NCBI GenBank assembly: GCA_023426855.1
Contig: JAEZBU010000195.1
Coordinates: 1-14,381, forward strand
Direction: 5' to 3'
Length of the DNA stretch: 14,381 bases
Origin: Pseudomonadota bacterium
Lineage (GTDB): Bacteria > Pseudomonadota > Alphaproteobacteria > Rhizobiales > Hyphomicrobiaceae
Shown here: positions 13,387 through 14,381 of the stretch, piece after piece
Position numbering within the stretch: the first letter of the stretch is position 1
Layout of the letters: each line of letters starts with the position of its first letter
Notes under the pieces: generated by a model
What the model was told of the DNA's origin: nothing
Seen by the model: the letters and a program-made list of their open reading frames with translations, nothing else
Databases searched by the model: none
Program-made: the position numbers and the translations under genes

Positions 13387-14381
13387 TCAAAGCATCCCGA
13401 CGACCAGATCGCCGATCGCAAGTGATGAGGTCAGCCCCGGGCTCTCGATGCCGAACAGCATGACCAGCCCCTGATGGCCGTGCTGCGCCTCACCGTGGAA
13501 CATGAAATCCGGCACCGGCTCGCCCTCGCGATACAGCTTCGGCCGGATGCCGGTGTAATCCGCATGCAGGCGGTCCGCTTCCAGTCCCGGATAGTAGCTG
13601 CGGATGAAATCCAGGAATTGCGCCAGTTTCTCGGGCTGGAATTCGTAGTCGATTTCAGGGATCCACGCGATATCCGGACCGAACTTGCACCGCCCCGACA
13701 GGTCGACGGTCGCGTGCAGGCCGAGCCATGCGCCCTGCGGCATCGGATAGATGTGCCGCGAGAACGGCGAGCGGCCGCCCAAAGCGTAGTACTGCCCCTT
13801 GGCGAAGAACGTTTCCGGCGGCTTGTAGCCCGACGGATACTGCATGGTCTGGGCGAGACGCGAGGCATGCAATCCCGCTGACAGAACGAGGTTCTTGCAG
13901 GTGATGGCGCTTGCCTCGCCGGACTGCGCGACATCGCCGATGGTGAGCGTGAACAGTCCCGGTTCCGCGCGCACCGCCTGCACCGGACTGTTGAGAACGA
14001 CCTGGCCGCCCTTGGCCTCGATGTGCCCTTCGAGCGCGACCATGAGTCCGTGCGTATCGATGACGCCGGTGGATGGTGACAGCAGCGCTGCGGTGCAGGC
14101 GACTTCGGGCTCCAGTTCGCGAGCCTGGTTTGCCGAAAGCACCACGAGGTCGTCGACGCCGTTGCGGGCGGCTGTCTCCTGCAGCGACCGAAGCTTCGGG
14201 AGCTGATCGTCGGCGGTCGCCACCAGCAGCTTCTCGCAGCGGCGATAGGGAACGCCGTTCTCGTCGCAGAACTTGTAAAGCTGCGCCTTGCCTTCCACGC
14301 ACAGGCGCGCGCGCAGGCTGCCGGGCGGATAGTAGATGCCGGCGTGGATCACTTCGCTGTTGCGTGAGCTGGTCTCCGAGC
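13387..14381 (-). CDS. lhgO: L-2-hydroxyglutarate oxidase/dehydrogenase, cut by the window edge
   Basis: This is an FAD-dependent oxidoreductase of the DAO/LhgO family that oxidises L-2-hydroxyglutarate to 2-oxoglutarate, passing electrons to oxygen or the quinone pool. The frame runs off the right edge, so the N-terminal FAD-binding GxGxxG is not in view. The first visible residues, SETSSRNSEVIHAGIYYPPG, are the conserved LhgO block; the codon at 14350-14352 is GTG in the middle of it and is not the start. Further typical segments are LCVEGKAQLYKFCDENGVPY, the ELEPEV block, STGVIDTHGLM, the ASRLAQ/PETFFAKGQYYAL region, DYTGIRPKLYREGEPVPDF and the C-terminal ESPGLTSSLAIGDLV, which helps bind FAD. 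About 330 residues are seen of the usual 400. It is convergent with the amino-acid importer, so not part of that operon. Confidence 0.9.
   Translation of the reverse strand, partial: SETSSRNSEVIHAGIYYPPGSLRARLCVEGKAQLYKFCDENGVPYRRCEKLLVATADDQLPKLRSLQETAARNGVDDLVVLSANQARELEPEVACTAALLSPSTGVIDTHGLMVALEGHIEAKGGQVVLNSPVQAVRAEPGLFTLTIGDVAQSGEASAITCKNLVLSAGLHASRLAQTMQYPSGYKPPETFFAKGQYYALGGRSPFSRHIYPMPQGAWLGLHATVDLSGRCKFGPDIAWIPEIDYEFQPEKLAQFLDFIRSYYPGLEADRLHADYTGIRPKLYREGEPVPDFMFHGEAQHGHQGLVMLFGIESPGLTSSLAIGDLVVGML

Overview
The window reads as a stretch of a high-GC alphaproteobacterial chromosome. It is most likely from order Hyphomicrobiales, in the Bradyrhizobium/Nitrobacteraceae/Xanthobacteraceae neighbourhood. 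This rests on the style of the Aap-type general amino-acid ABC transporter, the small secreted His/Tyr/Arg-rich protein, the lipoprotein with a CQTTQ start and the codon use. It is an inference from protein resemblance, not a database result. I saw no mobile element, tRNA, rRNA or CRISPR array, and no intergenic gap exceeds about 210 bp.

Left part (1-3670, + strand). A three-gene MacAB-type tripartite efflux operon comes first: the C-terminal part of a periplasmic adaptor, a separate ABC ATPase and a separate MacB/FtsX-type permease, translationally coupled by two ATGA overlaps. The adaptor carries an inserted helical segment with two LTxxQ motifs like those of CpxP/Spy proteins. Two small envelope genes follow: a proline-rich lipoprotein and a secreted basic protein rich in His, Tyr and Arg. 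The second ends at a strong rho-independent terminator.

Middle part (3673-7099). A short-form citrate synthase (- strand) and a phosphate acetyltransferase (+ strand) are divergent across a 98-bp gap. Both act on acetyl-CoA, drawing it into citrate or exchanging it with acetyl phosphate. A 66-residue protein of unknown function (- strand) has its own ribosome binding site and terminator. It is divergent from a GNAT acetyltransferase gene, and the gap between them holds a long imperfect inverted repeat.

Right part (7150-14381). A GMC-family FAD oxidoreductase precedes a complete polar amino-acid ABC importer in the order aapP-aapJ-aapQ-aapM: ATPase, periplasmic binding protein and two permeases. 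The order is notable because the classical rhizobial operon is aapJQMP with the ATPase last. A possible internal promoter lies before aapJ and a GC-rich hairpin lies between aapJ and aapQ, which would suit separate dosage of the binding protein. The importer ends at a hairpin shared with a convergent, window-truncated L-2-hydroxyglutarate oxidase gene (lhgO). Together the right-hand genes suggest amino-acid uptake next to oxidation of hydroxy compounds, but no shared pathway is proven by the sequence.

Most of the window is ordinary metabolism and transport. The most unusual items are the LTxxQ insertion in the efflux adaptor, the aapP-first operon with its structured leader and internal signals, and the orphan 66-residue gene with its inverted-repeat control region.
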